A DNA stretch of 64,000 bases. It comes from Shewanella khirikhana. GTDB taxonomy: Bacteria > Pseudomonadota > Gammaproteobacteria > Enterobacterales > Shewanellaceae. Positions 16,527 through 25,205 of the stretch are shown one piece after another (position 1 is the stretch's first letter; each line of letters opens with the position of its first letter). Where the stretch lies: the NCBI RefSeq assembly GCF_003957745.1, contig NZ_CP020373.1, positions 3,581,501 through 3,645,500 of the forward strand. Reading direction: 5' to 3'. Position numbers and translations under genes: made by a program. Under the pieces are notes generated by a model. The model saw only the letters and a list, made by a program, of their open reading frames with translations, ran no database searches and was not told the DNA's origin.

Positions 16527-16617
16527 CTCAAATCCCCTTTCCGACGAGGTAAATACAGGCTAACAGGTTCAGATTGTTAATGAAATGATAAATTCAGCCA
16601 GCAGTAAAACTTGTCGC

Positions 16618-17334
16618 CTACAGCAACAATTCGAGGGCTTGCAGCCGGGAGATTTGCAGGTGCGGCAGTGGCGATGAAAGCGCTGCTGCCTCTGTCTGAC
16701 CAAAACCCGGATTAAGCAGCACCGCCTGACAACCCGAGCGCAACGCGCCCTGCACGTCGGCACTGTGGCTGTCGCCCACATGCAGCAGCGCTGAAAGTGG
16801 GATCCCCAGCCTGTCGCAGCCGATGGCGAACAGATCAGGGTGGGGTTTCATCCGCTTACCCTCCCCGGCAGAAAGCACAAACTCCAGCATCCCCTTCAAG
16901 CCAATGCGCTCCGGGTCGACATTGCCGTTGGTCAGGCCTATCAGAGGGTAGCGGCGTTGCAGCTTACCAAGCAGTTCAAGGGTCGAATCGGGCACCCTGA
17001 AATTGCTGCGGGCGTGCACAAACTCCGCCATCACCCGCGCGGCGCCTGCTTCGGCATCTGCCTGACTCAGACCAAAATGGAGAAGGCCGCTGGTTAAGGT
17101 GGCCAGTCGCAGCGCGGTGGGGTCGTGGGACAGCGCCGGGTGCTTTGCCATCAGCCCCAGCTTGAGATGACGCCACTCATGCTTGCCCCACTGGCGGGTT
17201 TGCGGAAACTCCCGCTGCAAGCAATCCAGGTAAGCCTGCTCGGCCGCGACTATGATGGGGCGGTTGTCGTAGAGGGTATCGTCCAAATCAAAACTGATGG
17301 CCGCGATGGGCCGCAGGCGGCGGAAAATCTGCAT
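16618..17334 (-). CDS. yigB: HAD-family phosphatase YigB
   Basis: A 238-residue cytoplasmic phosphatase of the haloacid dehalogenase superfamily. All four motifs are present: I, ISFDLDDTLYDN (nucleophile and acid/base Asp); II, LIGLTNGN; III, the Lys in MKPHPDLF; IV, LHVGDSHSADVQGAL. In E. coli, YigB dephosphorylates the riboflavin precursor 5-amino-6-(5-phosphoribitylamino)uracil and FMN. Its ATG overlaps the xerC stop codon by one base (TGATG), showing translational coupling. It is the last gene of the lptM-lysA-dapF-DUF484-xerC-yigB operon, the same neighbourhood as in E. coli. No clear terminator was seen in the 91 bases downstream. Confidence 0.9.
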   Translation of the reverse strand: MQIFRRLRPIAAISFDLDDTLYDNRPIIVAAEQAYLDCLQREFPQTRQWGKHEWRHLKLGLMAKHPALSHDPTALRLATLTSGLLHFGLSQADAEAGAARVMAEFVHARSNFRVPDSTLELLGKLQRRYPLIGLTNGNVDPERIGLKGMLEFVLSAGEGKRMKPHPDLFAIGCDRLGIPLSALLHVGDSHSADVQGALRSGCQAVLLNPGFGQTEAAALSSPLPHLQISRLQALELLL

Positions 17335-18224
17335 CAGTCCCCCTTTTTGCGTGCCCTGGGATGGGCGCCGTCGTACACCTTGGCCAGATGCTGAAAATCC
17401 AAGCTGGTGTAAATCTGAGTAGTGGCCAGATTGGCGTGGCCGAGCAGCTCCTGCACCGCCCGTAAATCGCCACTGGATTCCAACATGTGAGTCGCGAAGG
17501 AGTGCCTGAGCTTGTGCGGATGCACCCCAACACTTAAGCCTTGAATTTGCGCCCATTTTTCCATGCGCGACTGGATGCTGCGGTGGGAAAGCCTGCTGCC
17601 CCGTGTCGACACAAACAGCGCATCGTCGGCGCAGTGCAGTTGGCTGCGATGGCCAAGCCAGTCTTGCAGCGCCCCAACAGCCACACTGCCCACCGGCAGA
17701 ATGCGTTCTTTGCTGCCCTTACCCAGCACCCGCACTTCCCGCGCCTCAAGATTCAGGTCACGCACATCCAGCCCGGCCAGTTCTGCCAAACGCAGGCCGC
17801 AGGAGTAGAACAGCTCCATGATGGCGCGGTCGCGCATGGCTATCCAATCCTCGGGGGGAATGTCCAGCAGGTGAGTAATAGAATCCACATCCAGATTCTT
17901 TGGCAGAGTCTTTTGCTGCTTGGGGGCGGTGAGGGTTGCAGCCGGATCGCTGCTGATAAGCCCTTCTTTAAGCAGGAATTTACCAAACTGTTTCAAGGCA
18001 GAGGCCGTCAGTGCCAGCGAACGGGGGCCCAGGCCCTGGCGATGGAGTTTGGCCATCACGGCGCTGAGCTCCTGACGGGTCACCTCATGCCAGGGTTTGC
18101 CGCCCATCAGCTCAGTGGCGCGCTCAAGCTCGAAGCGGTAGTTGCGCACCGTGTTGGGTGACAACTGCCGCTCAGTAGCCAGATAAAGGGTAAACAGCTC
18201 CAGCCAGGACTCTTGGCCGGCCAT
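17334..18224 (-). CDS. xerC: Site-specific tyrosine recombinase XerC
   Basis: A 296-residue recombinase that with XerD resolves chromosome dimers at dif during division. The N-terminal core-binding domain (about 1-95) starts QESWLELFTLYLATERQLS. The catalytic residues are all present: R145 (CGLRLAEL), K169 (LGKGSKER), H237 and R240 (HPHKLRHSF), H263 (LGHANLATTQ) and nucleophile Y272 (QIYTSL). The spacing equals that of E. coli XerC. ATG 18224 is chosen because it lies 2 bases after the DUF484 stop and matches the usual N-terminus; an upstream extension would overlap DUF484. It is coupled to yigB downstream. Its place between DUF484 and yigB separates it from XerD. Confidence 0.96.
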   Translation of the reverse strand: MAGQESWLELFTLYLATERQLSPNTVRNYRFELERATELMGGKPWHEVTRQELSAVMAKLHRQGLGPRSLALTASALKQFGKFLLKEGLISSDPAATLTAPKQQKTLPKNLDVDSITHLLDIPPEDWIAMRDRAIMELFYSCGLRLAELAGLDVRDLNLEAREVRVLGKGSKERILPVGSVAVGALQDWLGHRSQLHCADDALFVSTRGSRLSHRSIQSRMEKWAQIQGLSVGVHPHKLRHSFATHMLESSGDLRAVQELLGHANLATTQIYTSLDFQHLAKVYDGAHPRARKKGD

Positions 18225-18226
18225 GA

Positions 18227-18862
18227 TTACAGCCTTGGCAGCAGATGGTCCAACAGCCGTCTGAGTTGATCCAGCAGCAGGTTGTCCATCTCGGGGTGAA
18301 AGTGAGCCGCATCCTGACTGGCGATGGCAAACACCACCTGACCACAATGCTCCGACAGCCGGGTCAGGGCCACAGAGCCCACTTCGGCGCCAAACAGGCG
18401 CCGCGATTCGCTGGCGGTGAGGCGACCAAAATAGTGACCGCGGGCAAGACGATTGCTCCAGATGGCCGACAATTCGCTGTCGACATCGTGCACCGTGATA
18501 AGACGCACATGGGTAAAGCCAAATTCGCCCATCAGCGACTGCGACAGACACTGACGCACATCGCCGAGGTCTTCACACTCCAGCAGGCGGAATTGCAAAT
18601 CGTTGTTGAAACGAAAGATTTTTTCGTTACGGCGCGCCTCTGTCATCAGCGCTGTGATTTCTTCTTCAAGCTGAGTGACCCGGCCTCGCAGCATCTCCTG
18701 GCGGCGCTCCACCAGTGACACAGTGCCGCGCTCGTTATGGGACATACGCATGGCCAGCAGCAGCTCGGGATAACGACTGAAAAAGTCAGGATTATCCAGC
18801 AGATACTCGCGGATTATCTGCTCATCGAAGGGGGCGTCTGTCTTATGCTTTGGGTCTGTCAT
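18227..18862 (-). CDS. DUF484 family protein
   Basis: A 211-residue cytoplasmic protein of the DUF484 family, a GAF-like fold of unknown function almost always found between dapF and xerC. Conserved features are REYLLDNPDFFSRYPELLL near the N-terminus, SLVERRQEMLRGRV leading into a coiled coil (about 50-85), and the GAF-like part ending FHPEMDNLLLDQLRRLLDHL. ATG 18862 overlaps the dapF stop by four bases (ATGA), so it is translationally coupled. A role alongside XerC has been guessed from gene order only. The longer upstream frame inside dapF is not used. Confidence 0.88.
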   Translation of the reverse strand: MTDPKHKTDAPFDEQIIREYLLDNPDFFSRYPELLLAMRMSHNERGTVSLVERRQEMLRGRVTQLEEEITALMTEARRNEKIFRFNNDLQFRLLECEDLGDVRQCLSQSLMGEFGFTHVRLITVHDVDSELSAIWSNRLARGHYFGRLTASESRRLFGAEVGSVALTRLSEHCGQVVFAIASQDAAHFHPEMDNLLLDQLRRLLDHLLPRL

Positions 18863-19686
18863 AACTGAATTTGTCCGTCGTAAACCTGCTGCGCCGGGCC
18901 CGTCATCCACAGGGGCTTGCCCTCACCTTCCCAGTTGATGGTGAGGCTGCCGCCGGGCAAATCCACCCGCACCCGCTTGCCAAGCTTGCCCTGCAGCTGG
19001 CCCACCACGGCGGCGGCACAGGCGCCGCTGCCACAGGCCAGAGTTTCGGCCGCGCCGCGCTCGTAAACACGCAGCTTGATATGCTCAGAGCTCACCACCT
19101 GCATAAAGCCGACGTTTACTCCCTTGGGGAAACGTTCGTGGCGGGTCAACTGGGCACCCACGTCAGCGACCGGCGCTTCGGTGATGTTGTCGACTTCCAG
19201 CACCACGTGGGGGTTACCCATGGACACGGCACCACACAAAAAGGTTTGCTGGGCCGACTGCAGCAAATAGGTTTTTTCAAACTTCTTGGCTTTAAAGGGA
19301 ATTTGCGCCGGGTCCAGGATGGGCACGCCCATGTTCACGGTTACACCACCATCGCGCTCCAGCCGCAGTGTCATCTTGCCCGCACTGGTGCTGACTTTGA
19401 TTTTATGCTTTTGAGTCAAACCTTTATTGCGAACAAAACGGGCAAAACAGCGGGCGCCATTGCCGCACTGCTCCACCTCGCTGCCGTCGGCATTAAAGAT
19501 ACGGTAGTGAAAGTCCAGATCCGGATCGTAGGGCGGCTCGACCAACAACAGCTGGTCAAAACCGATACCGAAATTGCGGTCGGCCAGACGACGAATTTGT
19601 TCCGGCGAGAAGAACACGTTCTGGGTCACACCATCGACAACCATAAAGTCGTTGCCCAGACCATGCATCTTGGTGAAGTGGATCAA
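18859..19686 (-). CDS. dapF: Diaminopimelate epimerase
   Basis: A 275-residue enzyme that converts LL- to meso-diaminopimelate for lysine and peptidoglycan. It is PLP-independent and uses two cysteines, here C74 (EQCGNGARC) and C218 (TLACGSGACAAAV). The N-terminus IHFTKMHGLGNDFMVVDGVT is that of the family. The start is TTG at 19686: AAGGA lies 8 bases upstream, and the next in-frame ATG (residue 7) would remove conserved N-terminal residues. It is directly downstream of lysA (62 bases), so two consecutive steps of the pathway are co-transcribed, and it is coupled to DUF484 by a 4-base overlap. Confidence 0.96.
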   Translation of the reverse strand: MIHFTKMHGLGNDFMVVDGVTQNVFFSPEQIRRLADRNFGIGFDQLLLVEPPYDPDLDFHYRIFNADGSEVEQCGNGARCFARFVRNKGLTQKHKIKVSTSAGKMTLRLERDGGVTVNMGVPILDPAQIPFKAKKFEKTYLLQSAQQTFLCGAVSMGNPHVVLEVDNITEAPVADVGAQLTRHERFPKGVNVGFMQVVSSEHIKLRVYERGAAETLACGSGACAAAVVGQLQGKLGKRVRVDLPGGSLTINWEGEGKPLWMTGPAQQVYDGQIQL

Positions 19687-19748
19687 GCTATGCTTCCTTA
19701 GCGCCGGGCCTGTGCTCCGGCGCCCAAAAATCGGGTACTTTCCCCAGT

Positions 19749-20993
19749 TTACGGCAGGAGTTGCTCTCCTTGCCAGAGCTGACTGAGTTTTTCCCGCTCG
19801 CGTACCACAAACGCTTTGTCACCATCGACCATCAGCTCGGCGGCGCGGGGGCGGGTGTTGTAGTTCGACGCCATGGTAAAACCGTAGGCACCGGCACTGC
19901 GCACCACCAGAAAATCGCCGCTGTCCGCCGCCAAATCACGGTCTTTACCGAGGAAGTCACCGGTTTCACATACGGGTCCAACCACGTCGCAAAGGGTAGT
20001 GGCGCGGTCAGTTTTAACCGCAGGAATAATGTTCTGCCAGGCGCCGTAAAGCGACGGGCGGATAAGGTCATTCATGGCGCCATCGACAATCACAAAGCGC
20101 TTGTCGCCATTGTCCTTGGTGTAAAGCACCTGAGTAACGAAGATACCGGCGTTGGCGGCAATGGCACGGCCAGGCTCAAAAATCAGCTTCAGCGGACGAC
20201 CGTTAAGCTTCTCGAGGATAGCGGCAGCATACACGTCCGGATGCGGCGGGGTCTCGCCGTTATAGGTTACGCCAAGGCCACCGCCCACATCGAAGTGCTC
20301 AATCACAATGCCCTGCTCAGCCAGACGGTCAATCAGCGCCAGCATGCGGTCCATGGCATCGAGGAAGGGCTTAAGCTCAGTAAGCTGCGAGCCAATGTGG
20401 CAATCCACACCTTTTACTTGCAGATTCGGCAGTGCGGCCGCGCGGGCAAACAGCGCCTCAGCTTCCTCCATGGGAATACCAAACTTGTTTTCTTTCAGGC
20501 CAGTGGAGATATAAGGGTGAGTGCCGGCATCCACATCGGGATTGACCCGCAGCGACACAGGCGCCACCTTGCCAAGACGGCCCGCTACTTCATTGAGCAG
20601 CTCAAGCTCGGCACCGGACTCCAGGTTAAAGCACATAATGCCGGTATTGAGCGCCAGCTCCATTTCGGCAACGGTTTTACCCACGCCGGAAAACACCACC
20701 TTGGCCGGATCGCCGCCCGCCTCAATAACGCGGCTCAGCTCACCGCCAGAGACGATATCAAAACCACTGCCAAGGCGCGCCAGCACATTGAGTACCGCCA
20801 GGTTGGAGTTGGCTTTGACCGCATAGCAAATCAGGTGTGGATGCGTGGCGACAGCGCCATCGAAGGCGTGCCAGTGACGCTCGAGAGTCGCGCGGGAATA
20901 AACATACAGGGGCGTGCCATGTTCAGCGGCAAGGCTTGCCACATCGCAGTCTTCGGCGAACAGCCGCTCGTCACGATAGAGGAAATGATCCAA
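19749..20993 (-). CDS. lysA: Diaminopimelate decarboxylase
   Basis: A 414-residue PLP enzyme (fold type III, alanine-racemase-like barrel) that makes lysine from meso-diaminopimelate. K60 in CYAVKANSN is the Schiff-base lysine. DVGGGLGVTY and FEPGRAIAANAG bind the PLP phosphate, and the CETGD motif (VCETGDFLGK) contributes the active-site Cys. The start is TTG at 20993 (DHFLYRDERLFAED) with AAGGA 8 bases upstream; no nearby ATG fits. It lies 11 bases downstream of lptM and 62 upstream of dapF. Unlike E. coli, where lysA is elsewhere, here it sits with dapF, as is usual in Shewanella and Pseudomonas. Confidence 0.96.
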   Translation of the reverse strand: MDHFLYRDERLFAEDCDVASLAAEHGTPLYVYSRATLERHWHAFDGAVATHPHLICYAVKANSNLAVLNVLARLGSGFDIVSGGELSRVIEAGGDPAKVVFSGVGKTVAEMELALNTGIMCFNLESGAELELLNEVAGRLGKVAPVSLRVNPDVDAGTHPYISTGLKENKFGIPMEEAEALFARAAALPNLQVKGVDCHIGSQLTELKPFLDAMDRMLALIDRLAEQGIVIEHFDVGGGLGVTYNGETPPHPDVYAAAILEKLNGRPLKLIFEPGRAIAANAGIFVTQVLYTKDNGDKRFVIVDGAMNDLIRPSLYGAWQNIIPAVKTDRATTLCDVVGPVCETGDFLGKDRDLAADSGDFLVVRSAGAYGFTMASNYNTRPRAAELMVDGDKAFVVREREKLSQLWQGEQLLP

Positions 20994-21004
20994 GGTGTAC
21001 TTCC

Positions 21005-21154
21005 TTATTGGTTGCGGTCATCTTTGGTTGGCTTGTCGGCGACGGCGGGTTGCTGCTGATTATCAGGAGCGGGTGGCGCCTTGTAGAGTGGGCCTTTCTG
21101 GCCACAGCCCAACAGGAGCAGACTAGCAAGCAACAGGGATAAATACAGTCTCAT
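21005..21154 (-). CDS. lptM: LptM (YifL/LppL) small lipoprotein
   Basis: A 49-residue lipoprotein. The signal peptide MRLYLSLLLASLLLLGC ends in the lipobox LLGC (Cys17), followed by GQKGPLYKAP, the hallmark of the LptM/YifL family. In E. coli LptM helps LptD acquire its correct disulfides during assembly of the LPS export translocon in the outer membrane. The upstream in-frame extension to 21232 would bury the signal peptide and is rejected. It is the first gene of the lysA-dapF operon and diverges from cyaY with 80 bases between starts, the same arrangement as in E. coli. Confidence 0.93.
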   Translation of the reverse strand: MRLYLSLLLASLLLLGCGQKGPLYKAPPAPDNQQQPAVADKPTKDDRNQ

Positions 21155-21192
21155 TTTTCTCAACTTCAATGCATATGGCGCGGGTTTGGCCT

Positions 21193-21198
21193 TATAAT
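21193..21198 (+). promoter_or_regulatory. Candidate -10 of the cyaY promoter
   Basis: A perfect TATAAT lies 37 bases before the cyaY ATG. The hexamer 17 bases upstream (TGCATA, 21170-21175) is only a weak -35. The divergent lptM promoter must lie in the same 80 bases but is not evident. Confidence 0.4.
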
Positions 21199-21234
21199 CG
21201 CACTCAAGCCCAAGATTGAAAAGGATCAACATAC

Positions 21235-21567
21235 ATGGCGATGACAGACACAGAGTTTCACCATTTGGCCGATGAAATGTTCAACATCATAGAAACCGCA
21301 GTTGAAAATGCCATCGACAACGACGATGCCGATGTGGATATCGACAGTTCGGGCGGGGTGTTACAGCTGACGTTTGAAGATGGCTCCAAAATCGTGATCA
21401 ACAAGCAAGAGCCGCTGCACGAAGTATGGCTGGCCACCCGCTTTGGCGGTTATCACTTTGGATTTAAAGAAGGAAAATGGATTGACGAGCGTAACGGCGG
21501 TGCCGAATTTATGCCATTTTTGAAAGAGTCCATTAAGCGTCAGGCCAATCTGGACCTGTGCTGGTAA
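21235..21567 (+). CDS. cyaY: Frataxin-like iron donor CyaY
   Basis: A 110-residue cytoplasmic protein of the bacterial frataxin family, which binds iron and modulates Fe-S cluster assembly by IscS. The acidic first helix and ridge (DEMFNIIETAVENAIDNDDADVDIDSSGGVLQ) and the core WLATRFGGYHF fit the family, as does the length (E. coli 106). AAGGA lies about 10 bases before ATG 21235; a second ATG two codons later is possible. It stands between divergent lptM and convergent cyaA, as in E. coli. A long-loop hairpin follows the stop codon. Confidence 0.95.
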   Translation: MAMTDTEFHHLADEMFNIIETAVENAIDNDDADVDIDSSGGVLQLTFEDGSKIVINKQEPLHEVWLATRFGGYHFGFKEGKWIDERNGGAEFMPFLKESIKRQANLDLCW

Positions 21568-21575
21568 GGCTTGGG

Positions 21576-21612
21576 TGAGGAAGGTGCGCTGCTCCTCAAG
21601 CCGCCTTCCTCA
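21576..21612. terminator. Possible shared terminator hairpin between cyaY and cyaA
   Basis: TGAGGAAGG (21576-21584) and CCTTCCTCA (21604-21612) form a 9-bp perfect stem in the 72-base convergent gap. The loop is long (19 bases) and T runs are poor, so termination efficiency is uncertain. Confidence 0.35.
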
Positions 21613-21639
21613 AGCCACCGTTCTTAGCAGTAAGCCGCG

Positions 21640-24105
21640 TTAAAACTCCGCGCCTAAATCTTCCCGTGCCATCCCTACCGGCTGTGCCCGTAATTCCCCC
21701 TGCTGGCGAACCAGCTGGAAAAACTGTGGCAAATTAAAGCGGCCACGCACCTCATACAGCCCTTCAAACGCCGACTGCTGGCTCACCTTGTTCACCAGCG
21801 CTTCCACCGTGGTGCCATGCTGCACATAGTGACTTAACTGGTTCTCGGAATTGAGAATAAACACATCTATGCCTTCATCGCGCTGGCGCAGGAAGTACTG
21901 GATCACATCCCGAGTGGCATAGTCCTGGATAAGCTCCGGCACGCTGGCAAAGGGGTCGTCGCCAAGCTCTGGCCTGGGCAGCGCCACCAGATTGCCGTGG
22001 CTCAGCTGGCGGTAAAGTGACGCCGCATCGTCCAGATCTTCAAACGCCACTCCCAGCGTATTGAAAAACAGCCCATAACTCTTGTGACCTATGCGCAGCG
22101 GCTGCATCAGGGTAGAGGATACCTTGGCCTGACAGCTCAAGGTAGCGACTTGTTTAAGCAAGGTATTTACCGCCAATTCCAGCTGCGGCCGCACCCGCTC
22201 GCTGCAGCCAATGGTGCGTAAATCTACCTTGGTGCCTGCCCGGCGAATACCGGGGGCAATAAAGGTCATCGCCTTCAGCAGCGCCTGCTCACCATCGAAG
22301 TGATGGCAATGCCATTCGCCCCAGGAGTTGAAACAGAGCACATCCAGCGAGCCAAGCATATTGCGCCTTTGCCTGCCGAGGGAAAACAGGTTGGCATTCA
22401 TCATGTCGATCAACACTTCCTGCCCGGGCCAGCCCGGCGTAGGGTCCTGCTCAAGGTTCACCATCAGCACCAGCTTGCGGTAATGCCATGGCTGACACAA
22501 ATCCTGCTTCGACACCTTGGGGTCCACATCGGCAATGGCGCTGGATAAGCGCCGACTCGCATCTTCGAGACGTTTACCGGCCTTACGATCGCCATACCAA
22601 AACCATTGGGTCGACTCACCGGCAACGCCATTGAGTGATGACCACAGCAGCAGCGCCGCCAGATTGTCAGCCACAAATACCGCCGCCTCACCTTTAAGAG
22701 CCGAGGCATCGGGCGCTTGTCTATACAAGTAGTGGGTGCCATCAGACTGACTGGTGATCACCGTCATCCTCGGCTCTTCCACCCTCTGGCTCCACAGTAA
22801 ATTCAGCTTGGGGATCAAATGATTATCTTCGCTGAAATAGGTATGCAGCTTGCGGGTGAGCATACCGAGATCTTCCACCCTCAATCCCTCGCTGATGCCG
22901 TGGCGGGAAGCAAAATGCAGCAGCGTCTGATAGCTTGCCAGCATCAGCTCGTTCAGCTGGGCGTTAAACCATTGCAACTGGCCACTGTGCCAGTGCTCAC
23001 AGCTGTCGAGGGTTTCGATGAGGGTTTCAGGCCACTCCCAGGCGCTGACCAAAAGCTGCATCTTGAGATAACGCCAGTCTTTGGGCTGTTCCGGCTGGCT
23101 AAGGCGCACGGCACATTTGAGATAAAAGCAGCGTCTGACAATCTCCAGCCGCCGGTGGTCATTGATGGAAGTCAGGTACTCTTCGATGGTTTCGTAGAGC
23201 AGGAAATAAGGGTCATTGGACGCCGAGAAATCCCCTTCCAGGGTGTGTTGCCACACCCGCTGGCTGAGCTGCTCGGTATCCGGGTAGCGCCAGGCATAGG
23301 CTTCAAGCAACAACACCTTCAGCAGTGCCTTATGGGGTTTCACCAAGCCTTTGTAGAGTTGCCACAGCGAGGCACTGAAATATTCACTCGCCGGCAGCTT
23401 GTGCACGTCACCAAGCCACAGCCCATCGCTGCTGACTCTGGCATCGGGCCACCAGTAAAGCGGTTTGCCGCCGAGGCGGATTTGGGTGCGGTAGAACTCT
23501 TCCAACAGCAACCAATGTTGGGCGCTGCCGCTGTGTTCCACCCCCAGAGTAAGCTTTTTGTCTTCCGATGTTCTGTCGCCACGAAACTGACGTGGGTGCA
23601 CCAGATAAAAATTCACCTCAAAATCGAACCCGGCAAACCAGTCGGTCAGGGCCTTGAGTTTGGCCGCCAGCGCAGCAACGTCTTCTTCCACCAGACTTTG
23701 TTCGTGGATAACCCATACGTCCACATCGCTCAGAGGGTTCTGGCCAAAGCTGCCGGTGCTGCCCATGGCATAGACACCCTCGATGGCATGGGGCCAATCG
23801 CCACGCAGGCTTGGCAAGCCCAAAGACAGCACTTTGGCCGCTTCAAGATGGGGAGTTTCGGGTTCAAACCCAGCCAGTCCGCAGGGAGTGGCGTGGCCGT
23901 TGTAGCCGGGCAGACGGGGGCCGTGGAAATGCAGCAGCAGCGGAATGGCGTGCAGCAGATGGCGTTTCAGCGGAGAAAGCAGTGCCAGCGCCCGTGCCAT
24001 GCGGACTTTATTAAGTCGCTCAGACAGGCTTAGTGCCGTTGTGGACCACCGGCTCTGTGAGATCATCTGCGGGTGTCGCCAATCCTTTGGAAAGAATGAA
24101 CCCAT
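21640..24105 (-). CDS. cyaA: Class I adenylate cyclase
   Basis: An 821-residue soluble enzyme making cAMP, the ligand of CRP. The nucleotidyltransferase signature GSTGSFGQNPLSDVDVW (about residues 115-131) contains the metal-binding Asp pair D127/D129. The order of blocks through the long C-terminal regulatory half (CHHFDGEQALLKAM; AFEGLYEVRGRFNLPQFFQL at the end) follows the enterobacterial class I cyclases. ATG 24105 is chosen since AGGGG lies 7 bases upstream; a TTG at 24126 is an alternative, and E. coli cyaA itself uses TTG. It diverges from hemC as in E. coli. A CRP-like site 31 bases upstream of the ATG suggests autorepression. Confidence 0.95.
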   Translation of the reverse strand: MGSFFPKDWRHPQMISQSRWSTTALSLSERLNKVRMARALALLSPLKRHLLHAIPLLLHFHGPRLPGYNGHATPCGLAGFEPETPHLEAAKVLSLGLPSLRGDWPHAIEGVYAMGSTGSFGQNPLSDVDVWVIHEQSLVEEDVAALAAKLKALTDWFAGFDFEVNFYLVHPRQFRGDRTSEDKKLTLGVEHSGSAQHWLLLEEFYRTQIRLGGKPLYWWPDARVSSDGLWLGDVHKLPASEYFSASLWQLYKGLVKPHKALLKVLLLEAYAWRYPDTEQLSQRVWQHTLEGDFSASNDPYFLLYETIEEYLTSINDHRRLEIVRRCFYLKCAVRLSQPEQPKDWRYLKMQLLVSAWEWPETLIETLDSCEHWHSGQLQWFNAQLNELMLASYQTLLHFASRHGISEGLRVEDLGMLTRKLHTYFSEDNHLIPKLNLLWSQRVEEPRMTVITSQSDGTHYLYRQAPDASALKGEAAVFVADNLAALLLWSSLNGVAGESTQWFWYGDRKAGKRLEDASRRLSSAIADVDPKVSKQDLCQPWHYRKLVLMVNLEQDPTPGWPGQEVLIDMMNANLFSLGRQRRNMLGSLDVLCFNSWGEWHCHHFDGEQALLKAMTFIAPGIRRAGTKVDLRTIGCSERVRPQLELAVNTLLKQVATLSCQAKVSSTLMQPLRIGHKSYGLFFNTLGVAFEDLDDAASLYRQLSHGNLVALPRPELGDDPFASVPELIQDYATRDVIQYFLRQRDEGIDVFILNSENQLSHYVQHGTTVEALVNKVSQQSAFEGLYEVRGRFNLPQFFQLVRQQGELRAQPVGMAREDLGAEF

Positions 24106-24133
24106 GCTAACACCCCTGATGGCCAACGCAAAC

Positions 24134-24155
24134 TTTTGGGAGCAGGATCACACTT
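24134..24155 (-). promoter_or_regulatory. Candidate CRP-cAMP site upstream of cyaA
   Basis: On the minus strand the core reads TGTGATCCTGCTCCCA (24152-24137): TGTGA, six bases, TCCCA. This is 9 of 10 conserved bases of TGTGA-N6-TCACA, with A/T-rich flanks. It sits 31 bases upstream of the cyaA start codon, consistent with the known repression of E. coli cyaA by CRP. hemC, divergent, could also be affected. Confidence 0.55.
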
Positions 24156-24270
24156 TTATCGTCTAATCACCGGATGGCTGCAAAAAGATGCGACCGGCGT
24201 TCCTTACATCGCCGCCCGCGCAATGTTAGCATTGGCGCAATTAACGCAGACCATAAGATGGAAAATCGGC

Positions 24271-25203
24271 ATGTCTCAAAACCTTATTCGTATCGCGACC
24301 CGCAAAAGCCCCCTCGCCATGTGGCAGGCTGAGTTTGTAAAAGCAGAACTTGAGCGCATTCATCCCGGCCTGGTGGTGGAACTGCTGCCCATGAGCACCA
24401 AGGGTGACGTTATTCTGGACACCCCGCTGGCCAAGGTGGGTGGTAAGGGCCTGTTCGTAAAAGAGCTGGAAGTCGCCATGCTGGAAGGTCGTGCCGATAT
24501 TGCGGTGCATTCGATGAAAGACGTGCCGGTTGAATTCCCTGACGGCCTGGGCCTGGAAGTGATTTGCGAGCGTGAAGATCCGCGTGATGCTTTTGTATCA
24601 AACACTTACAAGAGCATTGATGAGCTGCCACAGGGCGCCGTTGTAGGCACCTCAAGCCTGCGTCGTCAGTGCCAGTTGCGTGCCCGTCGTCCGGATCTGC
24701 AGATTAAAGATCTGCGCGGTAACGTGGGCACCCGCCTGGCCAAACTGGACTCAGGCGAATATGACGCCATCATTCTGGCCGCCGCCGGTCTTATCCGTCT
24801 GGAACTGGCCGAGCGCATTGCCAGCTTTATCAGCGCCGAAGAGTCACTGCCTGCCAATGGCCAGGGCGCCGTGGGTATTGAATGCCGTACCGATGATGCA
24901 CGGGTAAAAGCCCTGCTGGCGCCGCTTGAGCATAAAGAAACCCGTCAGCGGGTACTGGCCGAACGTGCCATGAACACCCGTCTGGAAGGTGGCTGTCAGG
25001 TGCCTATCGGTGCCTTTGCCGAAATCGAGGGAGAAACCCTGACCCTGCGTGGTCTGGTGGGTAATCCGGATGGCAGCGAAGTCATCACAGGCACCGTCAG
25101 CGGCAACAAAGAGGCCGCCATTGAACTGGGTCAACAGCTTGCTGATGACCTGCTGAGCCGCGGCGCCAAAACCATTCTGGATGCCGTGTACGCCCGAGAC
25201 TGA
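24271..25203 (+). CDS. hemC: Hydroxymethylbilane synthase (porphobilinogen deaminase)
   Basis: A 310-residue cytosolic enzyme that joins four porphobilinogens into hydroxymethylbilane in heme synthesis. The dipyrromethane cofactor attaches to C242 in LEGGCQVPIGAF, the same number as in E. coli. Other signatures are IRIATRKSPLAMWQA, VHSMKDVP and TSSLRRQCQL. ATG 24271 gives the family N-terminus; the upstream in-frame extension to 24136 runs through the promoter region and is rejected. It is the first gene of hemCDXY, with hemD starting 2 bases after its stop. It diverges from cyaA across a possible CRP site. Confidence 0.97.
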   Translation: MSQNLIRIATRKSPLAMWQAEFVKAELERIHPGLVVELLPMSTKGDVILDTPLAKVGGKGLFVKELEVAMLEGRADIAVHSMKDVPVEFPDGLGLEVICEREDPRDAFVSNTYKSIDELPQGAVVGTSSLRRQCQLRARRPDLQIKDLRGNVGTRLAKLDSGEYDAIILAAAGLIRLELAERIASFISAEESLPANGQGAVGIECRTDDARVKALLAPLEHKETRQRVLAERAMNTRLEGGCQVPIGAFAEIEGETLTLRGLVGNPDGSEVITGTVSGNKEAAIELGQQLADDLLSRGAKTILDAVYARD

Positions 25204-25205
25204 TC

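Noticed and set aside
19761..21059. 432-residue plus-strand frame over lysA
   Set aside because: lysA on the other strand has all PLP motifs; this frame has none and spans the lysA-lptM junction.
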